A stretch of DNA of 64,000 nt from Zonotrichia leucophrys gambelii. Lineage: Eukaryota > Chordata > Aves > Passeriformes > Passerellidae. Within the stretch, counting starts at the first letter, position 1; each line of letters starts with the position of its first letter. A program made the position numbers and the translations under genes. Under the pieces are notes generated by a model, which saw only the letters and a program-made list of their open reading frames with translations, did not search any database and was not told where the DNA came from. The stretch is taken from NCBI RefSeq assembly GCF_028769735.1, contig NC_088188.1, forward strand, positions 6,310,917 to 6,374,916, read 5' to 3'. Positions 35,340 to 48,209 of the stretch are shown here, one piece after another.

Positions 35340-35832
35340 AGAGGCTGTGCAGGGGGCAGTGCCAGGTCAGCAGGGAGATGCAGAGCCCTCGTTGCTCTGC
35401 TCAGCCCTGAGAGGCACATCTGGACAGCTGTGTCCAGTTCTGGGCTCCTCAGGGCAAGAGGAGCTCCTGGAGTGGGGCCAGAGCAGGGGGACAGTGAGGA
35501 TGAAGGGACTGGAGCATCTCTGGGGGAGCTGGGGCTGCTCAGCCTGGAGAGGAGATGCTGAGAGAAGCGCCCATCCCTGGCTGTCCCTGTGTGCAGGGAC
35601 CCAGCAGTGGCACAGGAGGAAAGGGCAGGAACTGATGCCCAGGAAGCTCCACCTGAAAATGAGGAAGAATTTCTTCCCAGTGCAGGTGAGAGCTGGATCA
35701 GATTGTCCTGAGGGGGTGTGGAGTGTGGAGCCTCCTTTCACTGGAGAGCTCCCAGAGCTGCCTGGACACAACCCTGGGCCATGTGCAGGGAAATTTGGGC
35801 CTTCCAGCCTGAGATTCTGGGATTGTGTGCTG
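35340..35832 (+). mobile_element. CR1 LINE 3' fragment, plus orientation
   Basis: A degenerate copy of the CR1 ORF2 C-terminal end and 3' tail. Recognisable blocks include GTGTCCAGTTCTGGGCTCCT, GGGACTGGAGCATCTCTGGG, GGGGCTGCTCAGCCTGGAGA, AGCTCCACCTGAAAATGAGG and AGAGCTGCCTGGACACAACC, and the 3' end carries ATTCTGGGATTGTGTG (compare the ATTCTGTG tail of CR1). Frameshifts and internal deletions make it a dead copy. The long open frames crossing it are remnants. Confidence 0.88.
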
Positions 35833-35949
35833 GCAAAACTCCAAATGAGTCAGCCTGTGCAGCACTGAGGCTCTTACTCTGCAGGGGAGGCTTTTTGGAT
35901 GCCCTTGGTGCTCTCCACATGCTCTGCACAGCTCAAAGCACCACACCAG

Positions 35950-36493
35950 GGATGGATGGGATGGATGGATGGATTGGATGGGATGGATTGGATTGGATGG
36001 ATGGGATTGGATGGATGGGATTGGATGGATGGGATGGGATGGATGGATGGATGGGGATGGGATGGATGGATGGGGATGGGATGGATGGATGGATGGGATT
36101 GGATGGATGGATGGGATGGGATGGATGGATGGGGTGGATGGTGGATGGATGGGGTGGGGATGGATGGATGGATGGGATGGGATGGATGGGTGGATGGGAT
36201 GGATGGATGGATGGATGGTAGGATGGGATGGGATGGATGGATGGATGGGATGGATGGATTGGGATGGATGGATGGATGGATGGATGGATGGGATGGATGG
36301 ATGGATGGATGGATGGATGGATGGATGGGATGGATGGATGGGATGGATGGGATGGATGGATGGATGGATGGATGGATGGATGGATGGATGGATGGATGGA
36401 TGGATGGATGGATGGATGGGATGGATGGATGTGGATGGATGGATGGATGTGGATGGATGGATGGATGGGATGGATGGATGATGATGGATAGGT
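35950..36493. repeat. GGAT tetranucleotide microsatellite, about 540 bp
   Basis: A long (GGAT)n tract interrupted by GGGAT, GGATT, TGTGGA and GTGGA units. The purest part lies at about 36355-36420. The + (transcribed-sense) strand is G-rich. Frames of MDGWMDGW or HPSIHPSI type on either strand are artefacts. Confidence 0.97.
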
Positions 36494-38288
36494 TGATGAG
36501 AGATGGATGCACGGTGTCAGGTGACAAAGAGCAGCCCTCACATCAGGGCCTCATGGTGGCTTTGCCTTGCTCAGCTTTGGGTGCCACTGGCTGTGCTTTA
36601 AACCTTTTATTTTTATTTTTTTGTTTTGGCAGCTGAGTGAAAAGTAACTTCATCCCAGTGTTTGGTGGTGGTTTCCTGAGATACTGATGTTCTCCAAGTC
36701 CCCAGAAATTTGCCTGCTTTAGTCACCAGGGTGATTTTCCAGCTCCCAGCCCTCTCTTCCCCCAGACTGACTTCACTTTGACAGAGCCTTGGCACAATGT
36801 GAGAGCAGGAGAGCACTCAGGGCCAGGAGTGCTGCAGAAGTTTTGGCTTTTGCTCTGCATCCTGTGCCACAAATATCCATAAATATATATATTGAGGCAG
36901 CTGGGAGCTTGTCCTTATCCATGAAGAGGTGGATGGAGCTGGCCTGGATCCTGGTCCCTGTTAACCTTCTCTTTTAAATATCTCCCTGCTCAGGGTTATG
37001 GGGTCCTGGAGAGGCTCTCCTGACTCTCTGTACATTGCTTTTTTCACTCAGCTTCTATTTATACCACCCTTAGCTTAAAGGTGACCCCTTGGTCTCTCCT
37101 CTGAGCTAAAATAAAAGTTGAATCATTTTTCCAAGCCCTGGGTAAACACAGCCTGAGTCTGTATGGTCAGGAAGAATTGGCCTGGGCTCCCCAGCGTGGC
37201 TCTGGAGCTCAGGGGGTGCTGATTCCAGGCAGCAAATCCAACCCAAAAGCTCCAACTGGTGCTGGAGGAGGCTGGAGTGCTGTGAAGGAGGAATTTGGGA
37301 GGTGGAAATGTTTGGGTGAGCTTTGTGTGGGTGTCCAGGCAGTGCTGCAGGGCTGGATTGCTGCTGAGGTCCCAGCCTGGCCCGTGGCTTGGGGTGTGAA
37401 AGGAGCCAAGGAAAAATCTCCTTCCCAGATCCTTTGGAAGCCAGGGGTTGGATCTGGTCCCATTCCAGATGTGTTTAATGCTGTTCATGGAAACCCAGGT
37501 CCTGGAGTGCAGCTCTGGTCACCTTTGGGGTTCCTGAGGCTTGGAAGGGGCAGATTTGCTGCTCAGGAAACTCAGATTGTGCAGAAAGTTTTCCAGCAAG
37601 GAATGGGGATCACAGACATCTGAACAAGTGTCCTCTCCCCCATGGCCAGGCTTTTATCTCCCTGCCTCTCTCCTTGTGGGAAAGGTTCCTTGGAGAGCAG
37701 CTCAGCTCCAAAGCCACTTCCCAAAACCCAGTGCCAGCAGGGTGATGTCTGTCTGTCTGTCCCCACGGCCAGGAAAAGGGGACAGAACACCCCAGCAAAG
37801 CCGTGTGCTGTGGGATTGCAGCAAACCTCCTGCAGCTGCTCTGGGTTGGAGCTGAAAACACAAACTTTGAGTAAGGAGTGAAGGGCCCCCGTGAAAAATT
37901 CACAGCTCTCCGTGCCAGCAGGGATATCTGGCCCTGAACTATTGGAAAATTGAAGCAATTCCTTTTTTTCCACACACCAAAGCCACGTGTGGGGATGACT
38001 GATGGCTGAGATAGGGAGTGAGTCAGGCTTCCCTCCAGCTTGGGGACTTGGGTTTGGGATAAGCACTGAGGGAAAGGGAAAGTGGAGCCTTGGGCAAGGC
38101 TGGTTTGGGGTTTCACCTCAACCCCTGGGATGTACCTGGGAGCTCCTCCAAGCCCTGAAGGTTGCCCAGAGAGAATTTTGGCTTTGCTGATCCCCATCCT
38201 GCTGCTTTCTGGCAGGGCAAGGCTGGCAGAGCAGCTTAGCAAAGCCCCCACCCAAAATCCAGCTTTGCCTCCCCATTCTCCTGCAGCT
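36494..38288 (+). other. LRRC75A: Intron 2 unique sequence
   Basis: Unique noncoding DNA with open frames on both strands (up to 241 codons on minus) that show no recognisable protein features. Confidence 0.5.
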
Positions 38289-38522
38289 CCTGAGCAGCAG
38301 CTTTTTTTATTCAAAAATGAAACAAACCATCCCAAAATCCAGTTTTCCTGGCCATTCTTTCAAATGAATAACCATCCAAATCCAGCTTGCCTGCCATTCC
38401 CTGCAGCTCTGAGCACAGCTTTTTTTATTCAAAAATGAAACAAACCATCCCAAAATCCAGCTTTGCCTCGCCATTCTCCTCCTCCTCCTGGGCAGCAGCT
38501 CCTAAAAGTCTCAGGTTCAAAC
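38289..38522. repeat. 118-bp tandem duplication
   Basis: CAGCTTTTTTTATTCAAAAA and the following ATGAAACAAACCATCCCAAAATCCAG occur at 38298 and again at 38416, an offset of 118 bp. A third partial match (CCCAAAATCCAGCTTTGCCT) lies just before, at about 38250-38275. The copies differ by small indels. Confidence 0.85.
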
Positions 38523-41500
38523 ACAGGGGAGTGAATTTGGGCAAATATCTCAGGTTGGGATTATCTCAATTTTGAACATCATCTTCCCCACTGAAATTCA
38601 AGATAAATGGGGACAGAGAGAGTTTTTAAAGCTCTTCTAAGCAGCTGGAGAGTGGAAGCAAAGTGGATTTTGCCCTGCGTGGATGGAAGCTCTGTTTTCC
38701 TGTCATTTGAGCAATTTCCCTTCCAGAAGGGAGGCACCCTCTATTAGGAAAAAATAAAAAAGGAAATAAAGAAATAAAAGCAAAGAGTTTTTGTAAATAG
38801 GGAAGGTGCCAGGAGGCTTTCCAGTGATTGCTCTTCCTCGATGGCAGGGACTGGGATTCCTGGCCAGAGTCCAGCAAGGGATTATCTCCCAGTTTGGGCT
38901 GTTTGGGGATTTCTAAGAGCTTTATCCCACCCTTCCCATCTTCAAAGAGCTGCTGGGTAATTTGCTAAATCCTGCTGATTTCTCTGTCACTTTCCTTTTT
39001 GCCCTTGCCATCCATCCTGCCGGGACAGCCCCAGCACAGCTCCTGGGTCTGCATCCGTGTTTTCACCTCTGCTTGGAGCCCTTGGAAGTGAAATTTCCCT
39101 GCTGCATCCCGGAGCTGCTGCTGGGAGAGCTTGGATACCCTCGGCTGCTCCTTCCTCACTTTTTTTTTTCCCTTAAAAAAGTACAGAAAATCCCCATTTG
39201 TGCTGTGCCTGCAGAGCAGAGGTGGTGAGTGAGCTGCCCTTTCCCTGGGGTTCACATCAGCAGGGACTGGATGGGAGAGGGTCCTGCCACCCCTCCCCAG
39301 GCTCCCAGGGCTCAGAACCCTCAGGGAATGACAGAAATGTCCCAAAAATATCCCAGGACACTCCTGCAGCCATGGGGGGCTGGCCTGGGCTCTGCTTCCC
39401 GTGGGATCCCAGCTGATCCAGGCTGGGAAATGCTGAATTTGGGACATAAATAACGCAAAAATTCACATCTGGTTTCATCCTGGGAGGGATGGGGGACAGA
39501 GGAGGGTGAGTGGTGCCTGCTGGGATGAGACCTGTGGTTCCAAGGGGGATTTTCCCTGAGAAATTCCAATTTTCCTCTGAATTTCATCTTCCCTGTGCGT
39601 GGTGAAAGGGAGGGCAGTGCCATCCTTCAGGAAAGGGAATGAAATCTTGAAATCAGAGAACAGAGTGGAACAAACACTCCGGAAAGGAGATATGATCAAG
39701 TTAAAATGAAATGGAAAAAAAACCCCAGAAAATCTGAAATGGAGTGACTACAACAAAATACACTGAGAGGAAATGAAGTGCATTGAAAAGGATCAAAAAT
39801 TATTCCCATTGAATTCCCTAAAATCAGGGAATAAAGGTAAACAAAGAGACAAAAGAGAAACAGAAGAGATGAAATTTCAGAAATGAAACAAACCTGATAC
39901 AAAGTGAAACAAGAAAAGCAAATGGGATGACATGAAGTGCATAGCAATGCCCAACTGATCCTCATTTAAATCAAGATTTCATTCCCTTTCCTGAGAGTGC
40001 CATCATCCCCTGATTTCAGTGGGTGTTTTTCTCTTTTTCTCTTGTGCACCAGCTGCAAGGATTAACCTGTTGTTTGCTGAGATATTTCCAGAGTAATGAG
40101 TAAATCCAGAGCAATCCCTCCTGGATTTTTAGCTGTTCATGGCAGGATACAGATGGATTTAGCATTAAAATTTCGCTGCTCCAGTGACCTTTCCAGTGGC
40201 ATCTGAGTGATCTTCCCATCATGATTTTGTTAGTAGCACTCAAGTGGATCCAGTTTAGGAGTGGGGATGCTCCAAGGCCTCCCCCCACACCTCAGACAGG
40301 TTTTAGGGCCAGGAAATGCAGCACACACCTCCCTGCCATTCCCCACCCTGCTCCCATTCCTCCTTTGCTGTGGAAGCTGAGCTGGGTACCCTCCAGCAGC
40401 TCTCAGAGAAGATTTTGATATTCTTTTTTTTTTTTTTTTTTTTTTTGCAATTTTATCTTCCATGTCCCCCTCAGGGCCATCTATCACCTCGGATTTTATT
40501 GCCTTCTCTAATTGCTTCTCTGAAGTCCAAGTGCAATATTCCTGCAGGATCCTGTGGAACAACTTCCTGAGCTGCTGCAATCCCCTTCATCTCTGCTCCT
40601 GCCTCTCTTGATAAACCCTGTTGTACACTGATTTTCATTTTGGTGTGTCAACACCCAGGCTGAGGCTCTGCACTTTGGCCTTTCAGCAAAGCAGATTGGG
40701 GGAAAATGTGCAGAATTGGGTTCCACTCCATCCCTTTGTTTCTGCAGATTTTGCCTGTCAGTTTTCTGCCACTTCTGCCTTTCTGCAGCTTCAGCAGCTC
40801 CTAATTTGGGCTAATTCAGGGTTTAATTGCTGGGTCCTTGGTGCTCTGTGGTTGTCCTTAGTGAGCACTCAGTGCTGCTGGGGTGCCCAGGGGTTTGTGG
40901 TGGCAGAACTGGAATTTTAAGAGTTGCAAAGGAGCAAATCCTCCCCTGAGAGCTGCAGAATGAATGTGGTTGGTGTTGGGGGAAGTGCCCACCCCATCCC
41001 TGCAGCCAGGACGTGAGGGGCAGCTGTGACAATCCCACTCTTTTGGGCTTTCTAGGTTTGCCTGGAACCAGAGGATTTTGTGGTTTTCTTCAATCATGAA
41101 GTTAAACCAGTTGCCATGCTCAGTGTTGGGTTAATGTGATGAAAGCCAAGGAGATGGGCCAGGCAGGTCCCCTCAGGTGACATAGCCTGGCTGTCCCTGC
41201 AGGCCCCTCCTGCCCACAAGTGCAGCCCAACCCCATTTTGCACCAGTTGCTGCCTTTCCCCCTCATTGAGTTTTATGCTGCTGTCAAGCAGGACTCCACA
41301 AAATGTTAATTTTGCCCTGGCACGGAGCCCCTGCCATCTGCTCCAGGACACCTTCAGCTGCCAGGGTGCCAGGCTGCTCCAAAAAGGACCTGAAGGGCCA
41401 GAAGTGCTGCTCAGGGTCTGTATTCTCAGCCTGCCATGCAGTTAATTACAGCCACAACCTTTAATTATTCCTACCTTTTTCAGTGCAGTCCTTACCTGCA

Positions 41501-42780
41501 GACCTGGGTTTGGTATTTCCCTGCATGGTTTTGTAGATGGATTTGGGGGTGTCCAGGTGATGGGGTGAGTTTTCTGATCAGCATCTCCATAATTCACCTT
41601 CCTGTGCAAAAAAAGTTGCTGCTAGATGGGAAATTTAGTGATAAAACCTTCTAATAAGGTTTTATGAAAGTCTAATTTTTGCTTGATTGAAGATTGGTTC
41701 TTCTCCTCCTTAAAAAGAAAAAGCAAAACCTTTTTCTTTGGCTTTTATTTATGCTACTTCAGATTTTTACCTCTTTTTCCTCTTTTACCTTCTTTCCTTT
41801 TTTACCTTCCCAAGAAGAAAATTTTGGTCAGATTTTACTTCTTTTACGTTCTTTAAGAGGGGATTTTTGGTGGTGAAACCTTTATCCAAGCAAACCAGAA
41901 GGAAGGGAGTGAGGTTTTTGCTGTGAACAGCATTCCCTATCCAAACAGCATCTGGAGCTGTTTGCTGGGTTTGCATTGTTTCTGTGCAGCTTTTATGTCT
42001 TTTATTTCTGTTTCTGTGCATCTTTTAACATTGTCTCAGTTGAATTTCCCACAAACTACCAGGATCTCCTAATATTTGGTGTAGTTTGAGATGAAACCCC
42101 CCCTGAAATAGGTGGTGTAGGGTGTGATTTGATGCTGGGCTCTGACTCTGTGCAATTCCTGTGGCTCCACAGTGATCATTTCAAAATATGACCAAAAAAA
42201 CTCCTCATTCTTATTAAAACAGCCTTTATTTAATTGCTTAAGTTCCTCCTCTAATTTGAATTAAACCAGACATGAGTTATTTTCAAAAGCTTTTCTGCTC
42301 TGAGCTACAGGGTGGTCAGATTGATCAGCCCTAAAGCCACGTTGTCACTTTATTTAGAATTTATTTTTGGGATCTATCACTCCACTAAGCCAACATCTGC
42401 TCCCTTTGGGCATCACCCTCATCCTCCACACACCAAATCCTGTTCTCAGAGGAGCCTGAATTGAGGAAAGGGGAATTGCAACAGACTCGTGTTGATATTT
42501 AAGGTGATATTTTAAGGTCACCTCCCTGGAGAGCTTTTCCAGGGTGGATTTTTCATGCTTTGCCCAAGGAACTCAGCCATGAAAGAGGAGGGAATTGGGA
42601 TTTGGGATTTAGGATTTGGGGTGGATTCCCCCTTGCACACCTGGATGGGGCTGTAGGCAGGAACAGTCACCAATCCCTGCGTTCCCCTCCTGGTTTTTGG
42701 GATGTTTTGGGGGAATGGTGGATTTAAATCTTTTCCCACCTCCTGATCTCAGAGGATTGGCTGGAGAAAACCCCATTAGG
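38523..42780 (+). other. LRRC75A: Intron 2 unique sequence
   Basis: Mostly unique noncoding DNA. An A-rich, purine-biased stretch spans about 39610-39960, and a T run of about 22 lies at 40425-40446. A minus-strand frame of 116 codons (40230-40580) runs into the poly(A) on that strand and is discussed as a finding. No exon was recognised. Confidence 0.5.
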
Positions 42781-44050
42781 ACTTGCAGAGGGAGATGTGG
42801 GACTGGCAGAGGGAAATGTGGGACTGGCAGAGGGAAATGTGGGACTGGCAGAGGGAAATGAAATGTGGGACTGGCTGCAGGGAAATGTGGGACTGGCTGC
42901 AGGAAATGTGGGACTGGCAGAGGGAAATGTGGGACTGGCAGAGGGAAATGAAATGTGGGACTGGCAGAGGGAAATGTGGGACTGGCAGAGGGAAATGTGG
43001 GACTGGCAGAGGGAAATGTGGGACTGGCTGCAGGAAATGTGGGACTGGCAGAGGGAAATGAAATGTGGGACTGGCTGCAGGGAAATGTGGGACTGGCAGA
43101 GGGAAATGAAATGTGGGACTGGCTGAGGGAAATGTGGGACTGGCAGAGGGAAATGAAATGTGGGACTGGCTGCAGGGAAATGTGGGACTGGCAGAGGGAA
43201 ATGTGGGACTGGCTGCAGGAAATGTGGGACTGGCTGCAGGGAAATGAAATGTGGGACTGGCAGAGGGAAATGTGGGACTGGCTGCAGGGAAATGTGGGAC
43301 TGGCAGAGGGAAATGTGGGACTGGCTGCAGGAAATGTGGGACTGGCAGAGGGAAATGTGGGACTGGCTGCAGGAAATGAAATGTGGGACTGGCAGAGGGA
43401 AATGTGGGACTGGCAGAGGGAAATGAAATGTGGGACTGGCTGCAGGGAAATAAATGTGGGACTGGCTGCAGGGAAATGTGGGACTGGCAGAGGGAAATGT
43501 GGGACTGGCTGCAGGGAAATGTGGGACTGGCAGAGGGAAATGGGGACTGGCTGCAGGAAATGTGGGACTGGCAGAGGGAAATGTGGGACTGGCAGAGGGA
43601 AATGTGGGACTGGCAGAGGGAAATGTGGGACTGGCTGCAGGAAATGTGGGACTGGCTGCAGGAAATGTGGGACTGGCTGCAGGGAAATGGGGGACTGGAT
43701 GCAGGAAATGTGGGACTGGCAGAGGGAAATGTGGGACTGGCTGCAGGGAAATGTGGGACTGGCTGCAGGAAATGTGGGACTGGCAGAGGGAAATGTGGGA
43801 CTGGCAGAGGGAAATGTGGGACTGGCTGCAGGGAAATGGGGGACTGGCTGCAGGGAAATGGGGGACTGGCTGCAGGGAAATGTGGGACTGGCTGCAGGAA
43901 ATGGGGGACTGGATGCAGGAAATGTGGGACTGGCAGAGGGAAATGGGGGACTGGCAGAGGGAAATGTGGGACTGGCTGCAGGGAAATGTGGGACTGGCAG
44001 AGGGAAATGAAATGTGGGACTGGCAGAGGGAAATGTGGGACTGGCTGCAG
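42781..44050. repeat. 21-bp minisatellite, about 60 units, two interspersed variants
   Basis: A tandem array built on GGCAGAGGGAAATGTGGGAC plus T (21 bp) and GGCTGCAGG(G)AAATGTGGGA plus CT (21-22 bp), with occasional 5-bp insertions giving GGAAATGAAATGTGG. The two unit types alternate irregularly in larger motifs. The + strand is G-rich. The frames of up to 503 codons (GLAEGNV- or CGTGRGK-like on +, QSHISLQPVPHF- or SASPTFP-like on minus) are artefacts of a near-multiple-of-three period. Confidence 0.95.
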
Positions 44051-47000
44051 CACAGATGTCTGCAAGCAACAATAGGCTGAGCTCAGCCCCACGCTCTGGA
44101 GGCAGAGGGGGAAGGGACAAAAAGAAGAAGAAAGGGAAGGGAAAAAGGCAAAGCAGAAAATCATGAGATGACTTCAGCCCCTCGTGACAACATCAAAAGG
44201 GAAGAGTCGTAAATTCGGATCCCATTAAGGCCAGGGGGAGCAGGAGAAGCCGTTTTGGGGCTGCAGCTGCAGGTTTGGGGTGGGCAGAGCTCTGTCCTGG
44301 GGTTCATCCTCTGTGCCCTGGGGGTGTGGACACGGATTTCCCTCCCTGATTCCCTGAGATCTGGGGGTCCCTGCAGTGTTTGGGGTCTGCATTCCCACTG
44401 GGGGCATCTCACAGGATGTGAATCCCTCACACGTGGGGCCGTTTCCACGTTTCCTCTGTGTTCTGCTCTCATCCTTTCCAAAGCCCAACTCCAGTCCCTG
44501 GGGATTTGCTCTCTTTGCCTCCTGCTAATTTGGGATAACTGATTGGATACACATTAAAGCCATTGAGGATTTTCTCCCCTGGGGCTTCCCAGGGCATGTC
44601 TCACTGTTTTATGCCTTTGTTTAACTGGATAATAATTCCATTTATCATTGTCAACATTTTTTTTTTGGTCTTTCAACCACTTGAGGTTTTTTGCTTAATA
44701 ATCCAGACTATTATCCTATTGTCCTAGCTGATCATCCAAGACAAAAAGAGGAGGATTTGGAAGGAAATCTCTCATTCTCTTTATTTTTAAGGTGTGAAAT
44801 AGGTCATGTTTTAAGGTTCATTGTCTGCTGAACTGCATGAAAAGCAAAAATCTTGGCTGAGAGATGCCCACACCAAATATTTCCTGGGCAGGGAATGGAG
44901 GTCCCAGGATAAGTGTGGTTTGTGCCTCACAGCTGCAAATCCTGCAGCATCCAGAAAGGGATGTGGCAAATGTGAAAATTCTTTTAAAGAATCCACAAAA
45001 GGAGAAGGGAGAAAAACCCCGATTTTTAATGGATTGGGAAAGCCAGGGAGTTCTCATTTTTAAGATATGCAGGACAGCACGTTTTTATTTAAGATTGATT
45101 GTGAGTGACAGAAATGTGAGAACTGTGTAATAACGCTGGGGAAAAATATAATAAAATCCTGTTGCTTCCTCACAGCCCCCAGACAATGGCTAATTGTTCT
45201 AATTTGGGTCACTCCCCTGCTGTGCTGCAGCAGGAATCCTTCACCAGGGCTCTTTAATCATTAACATTGGCCTCTTTTCCACGGAGCTTGGCCCCAGGGC
45301 TCTGCCCATCCCCAGGGATTCTGCTCCTGCAGGAGGAGCAGGGATTCGTTTTTTTAATGAAAACAAATTAATTTGCTCTAACATCTTTATCACCTCCTTT
45401 GAGCTCTCTCTCCTTTAGGAGCAGCCCTGAAATCCACTTTGGGGAGCCAAATCTTGCCCATGAGGTGATGCAGGAGGGCAGGCAGTGGCCCCAGGGTTAT
45501 TTATCCACAATAAACCACAGCCCTGCTCATTTCAGGGTTGTTTTTCCCTGGTGAAATCCCCCTGCCCTGCAGAAAAGCCAGGAAGGTGCTCAGGAGTGGT
45601 GGAAGGTGCTGGGTGATGCCTCAGCCACGGGGTCAGGACACAAATCCCAACTCCAGATGTGTGGCTGATGGATCTGTAGGAGCTCAGGAAAAGGGCACAT
45701 CCCAGCTTTTTTCCCTTTTTTTCCTGTCAGCAGCATCAGCTGGGAAAGCTGGACTCTGTGCGTGTGTGGTCTGTCCCATCTCCCCAGCCCTACCCTGCAG
45801 TTTTCCTCCCACAGTTTGAAAACCAGATAAAAAATGCACATTCCCACCCCCTGTGTGATGTTAGAGGGGTCACATCTTGTGTGAGGCTTTTCCTGTGTGT
45901 TGTTTCAGGAGAGTTTGCTGCTGGGATTGGGCTCTGGTGGTGAGAAAATGCAATTTTTGTGCTTGGTTGTTGTCCTTTCCATGGAAAGGGCACTCGGGGT
46001 TTCCCAAAACCCAGCCCTGTGGGATTCAGGCTGTGCAGGTTGAGGTTTCCCTGCCCTCTGACCACAAAAATCAGCTTTGTATTGACCTTCCATGAGTGAT
46101 GTGATGAAGACTGATGGAAATGTGGCAGAAAGAGATTTTGGCCTCGATTTTGATGTTGTGGGAATTGCTTCACCCCTGGAAGCAGCAGGATCTGCCCAGA
46201 GGGGTTTGTGACTTTTTTTCCATCATTCCTGAGGGTGCTGATGGTGCAGAGATGTTATCCCAAGGCAGAGGGAGCATCCCACAGGAATTCATCACTCCCC
46301 TCATCCCAGGGGTCTCCCCATTCCCCAAGAGGTTCAAACCTTGCCAGCACGAGCTGGGCTGCTTTTAAAGCTGCTTTTAAAGCTGATTTTTACACTGATT
46401 CCCTTTCCAAACAAGCTCTTGGGCTCAGTCCCACCAGGGTGTGTGTGTCAGCTCCAATTATTTCCTGATAGATTTGGATCAGGAACAGGGAAAAGCTTTT
46501 GTTTTTGTTTTGTTTGGAGCCCTTGGCACAGCCCCAGAAAGTCCTTTCTCCTGCACACAAGTTTTGGGGCTGCAGAGATTTGGGTAAAAAACCTAAAAAA
46601 TTGAGTTTTCTGAAGCACAGTTTGTGGGAATGAGATGTGCAGAAGGAAGGAGCCCATCCTGTGCCTTAGGAGGGCTCTGAAATGGGAATTTTATTTATTA
46701 TTATATTTATTTTCTTATCACAAAGTTGATAAAGTGTGCAGGAATCATGTGCTCTAAATCATTTATTAAAGCCCCCAAAATAGAAATATCTCAGGATCTA
46801 CAGGGCTTGGGATGTGAGCTTGTGAAGAAAAAGGGCTGAAAGGGTGGGGATGCTGGATGTGGAGAAAGGATTAAAATATTCCTTGTCCTGCTCCTGCACC
46901 AGCATGGATGGGCTGGCTTTGCTTTGGGCTGAATTATTCAGGAATTGGTTTGATGGGAAGTTCAGGCCTGAGCTTTCCTTGGCCATCTGGAGGTCTTGAG

Positions 47001-48119
47001 GGGAAAAAAAACCTCATTAAAGACCTCAAAAAACCTCATTGGAGAGGCAAGATGGCCATGACACACCTGAACCAGCAAAAATTTGTGGGTTTTTTATTTT
47101 ACTTTCTCAGCTTCTCCACGTTCCTCTTGTGAATCATTTCACTTCCCCAACGCTTCAGCTGGGATAATGCTGGAGACAGCTTGAATTGTCTCTTGCAGGG
47201 TTATTTTGGAGGAAATTTGCAGCACAAAATGCCAGCAATGTCCTTCCCCCTCAGGATTTTAACACTTTGTTTCCTTTTCAACATTGGTTATTCAGGAAGG
47301 CCTCGGAGCTGGAAACCCCCACTCCTCCCTCAGGGTGGATCTGCTGTTTCAGGGGCTGCAATGCTTAAAAATCAAAATAATAATTAAAAAAAAAAAGAAA
47401 CAGATTAAATGAAAGCAGCTGGCACCTGGCAGGTAAAAAATTAAATATATATAGAGAGAGGTGTCAAAATCTGTGGTGTTTTCTTCTCATGTTGGGGCGG
47501 GTGCTTCTACAGCCGGGAAGGTGTTGCTGGCAGTGTTGCCTTCCCAAAATGTTTTGAGGCTCTAATTAAAGAATTGCCTGCTTTTCCAGGCTTTCCTGTG
47601 GGAAACATGAGGTAAAATGTTGCTTTTCTTTATTTTCTCAGTGTTCATTCCACAGGTTGAGCCTCTCAGGGTTCATCCAGGCCCGGGGTTGGTTTTTGCC
47701 ACAGGGCCTGCAGTGGGAGAGGAGCTGTGGGAGCGCCTGAGGGATGAAATTTGTGGGATAAAAACTCAGATTTTGGGTTCAGCTTGGTGGTGAATGAGGG
47801 GTTGAAAAGCAGGGGTTTAAATGTGTCCTATAAACCCAGATTTCCTGGGCAATTTCTGCCTGAAATCCCCTGGCACTGCTGCCCTCAGTGCAGGTGGAGC
47901 TGGGCAAGCACCACCCTGGAATTATCAGGGAAAACACCCTGGAATTATCAGGGAAAAATCAGCTGGAAATTCAGCTTGTGATTCATGGGAATCACCATGA
48001 TATATCTGGGAACAAACCCTCCCAATTTATATTAAGTCTTCATTCTTACAGTGGAGTCAAACCCCACAAATCCTGGTTGATATTTCTGCCTCAGCCACCT
48101 GCAGTGATGTCCTGGCTTT
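44051..48119 (+). other. LRRC75A: Intron 2 unique sequence
   Basis: Unique noncoding DNA. Minor tracts include a purine-rich tail to the array (44100-44165), a T run near 44660, A-rich sequence near 47385 and a pair of CACCCTGGAATTATCAGGGAA units near 47920-47960. No exon was recognised. Confidence 0.5.
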
Positions 48120-48209
48120 GTGGTTGTTGTGTTTTTTGGTTTTTTTACCCTGAGAAAACCTGTAGTGGTTGTTGTGTGTTTTGGTTTTTTTACCCTGAGA
48201 AAACCTGCT
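48120..48209. repeat. Two 45-bp tandem copies
   Basis: Units at 48120-48164 and 48165-48209 start GTGGTTGTTGTG and end CCCTGAGAAAACCTG plus two bases. They differ at only a few positions. Confidence 0.95.

Noticed and set aside
35874..36636. ORFs of 170-245 codons encoding MDGW or HPSI repeats
   Set aside because: Translations of the GGAT microsatellite.
42609..44164. ORFs of 351-503 codons on both strands over the 21-bp array
   Set aside because: The near-triplet repeat period keeps frames open. The peptides are monotonous and strand-symmetric.
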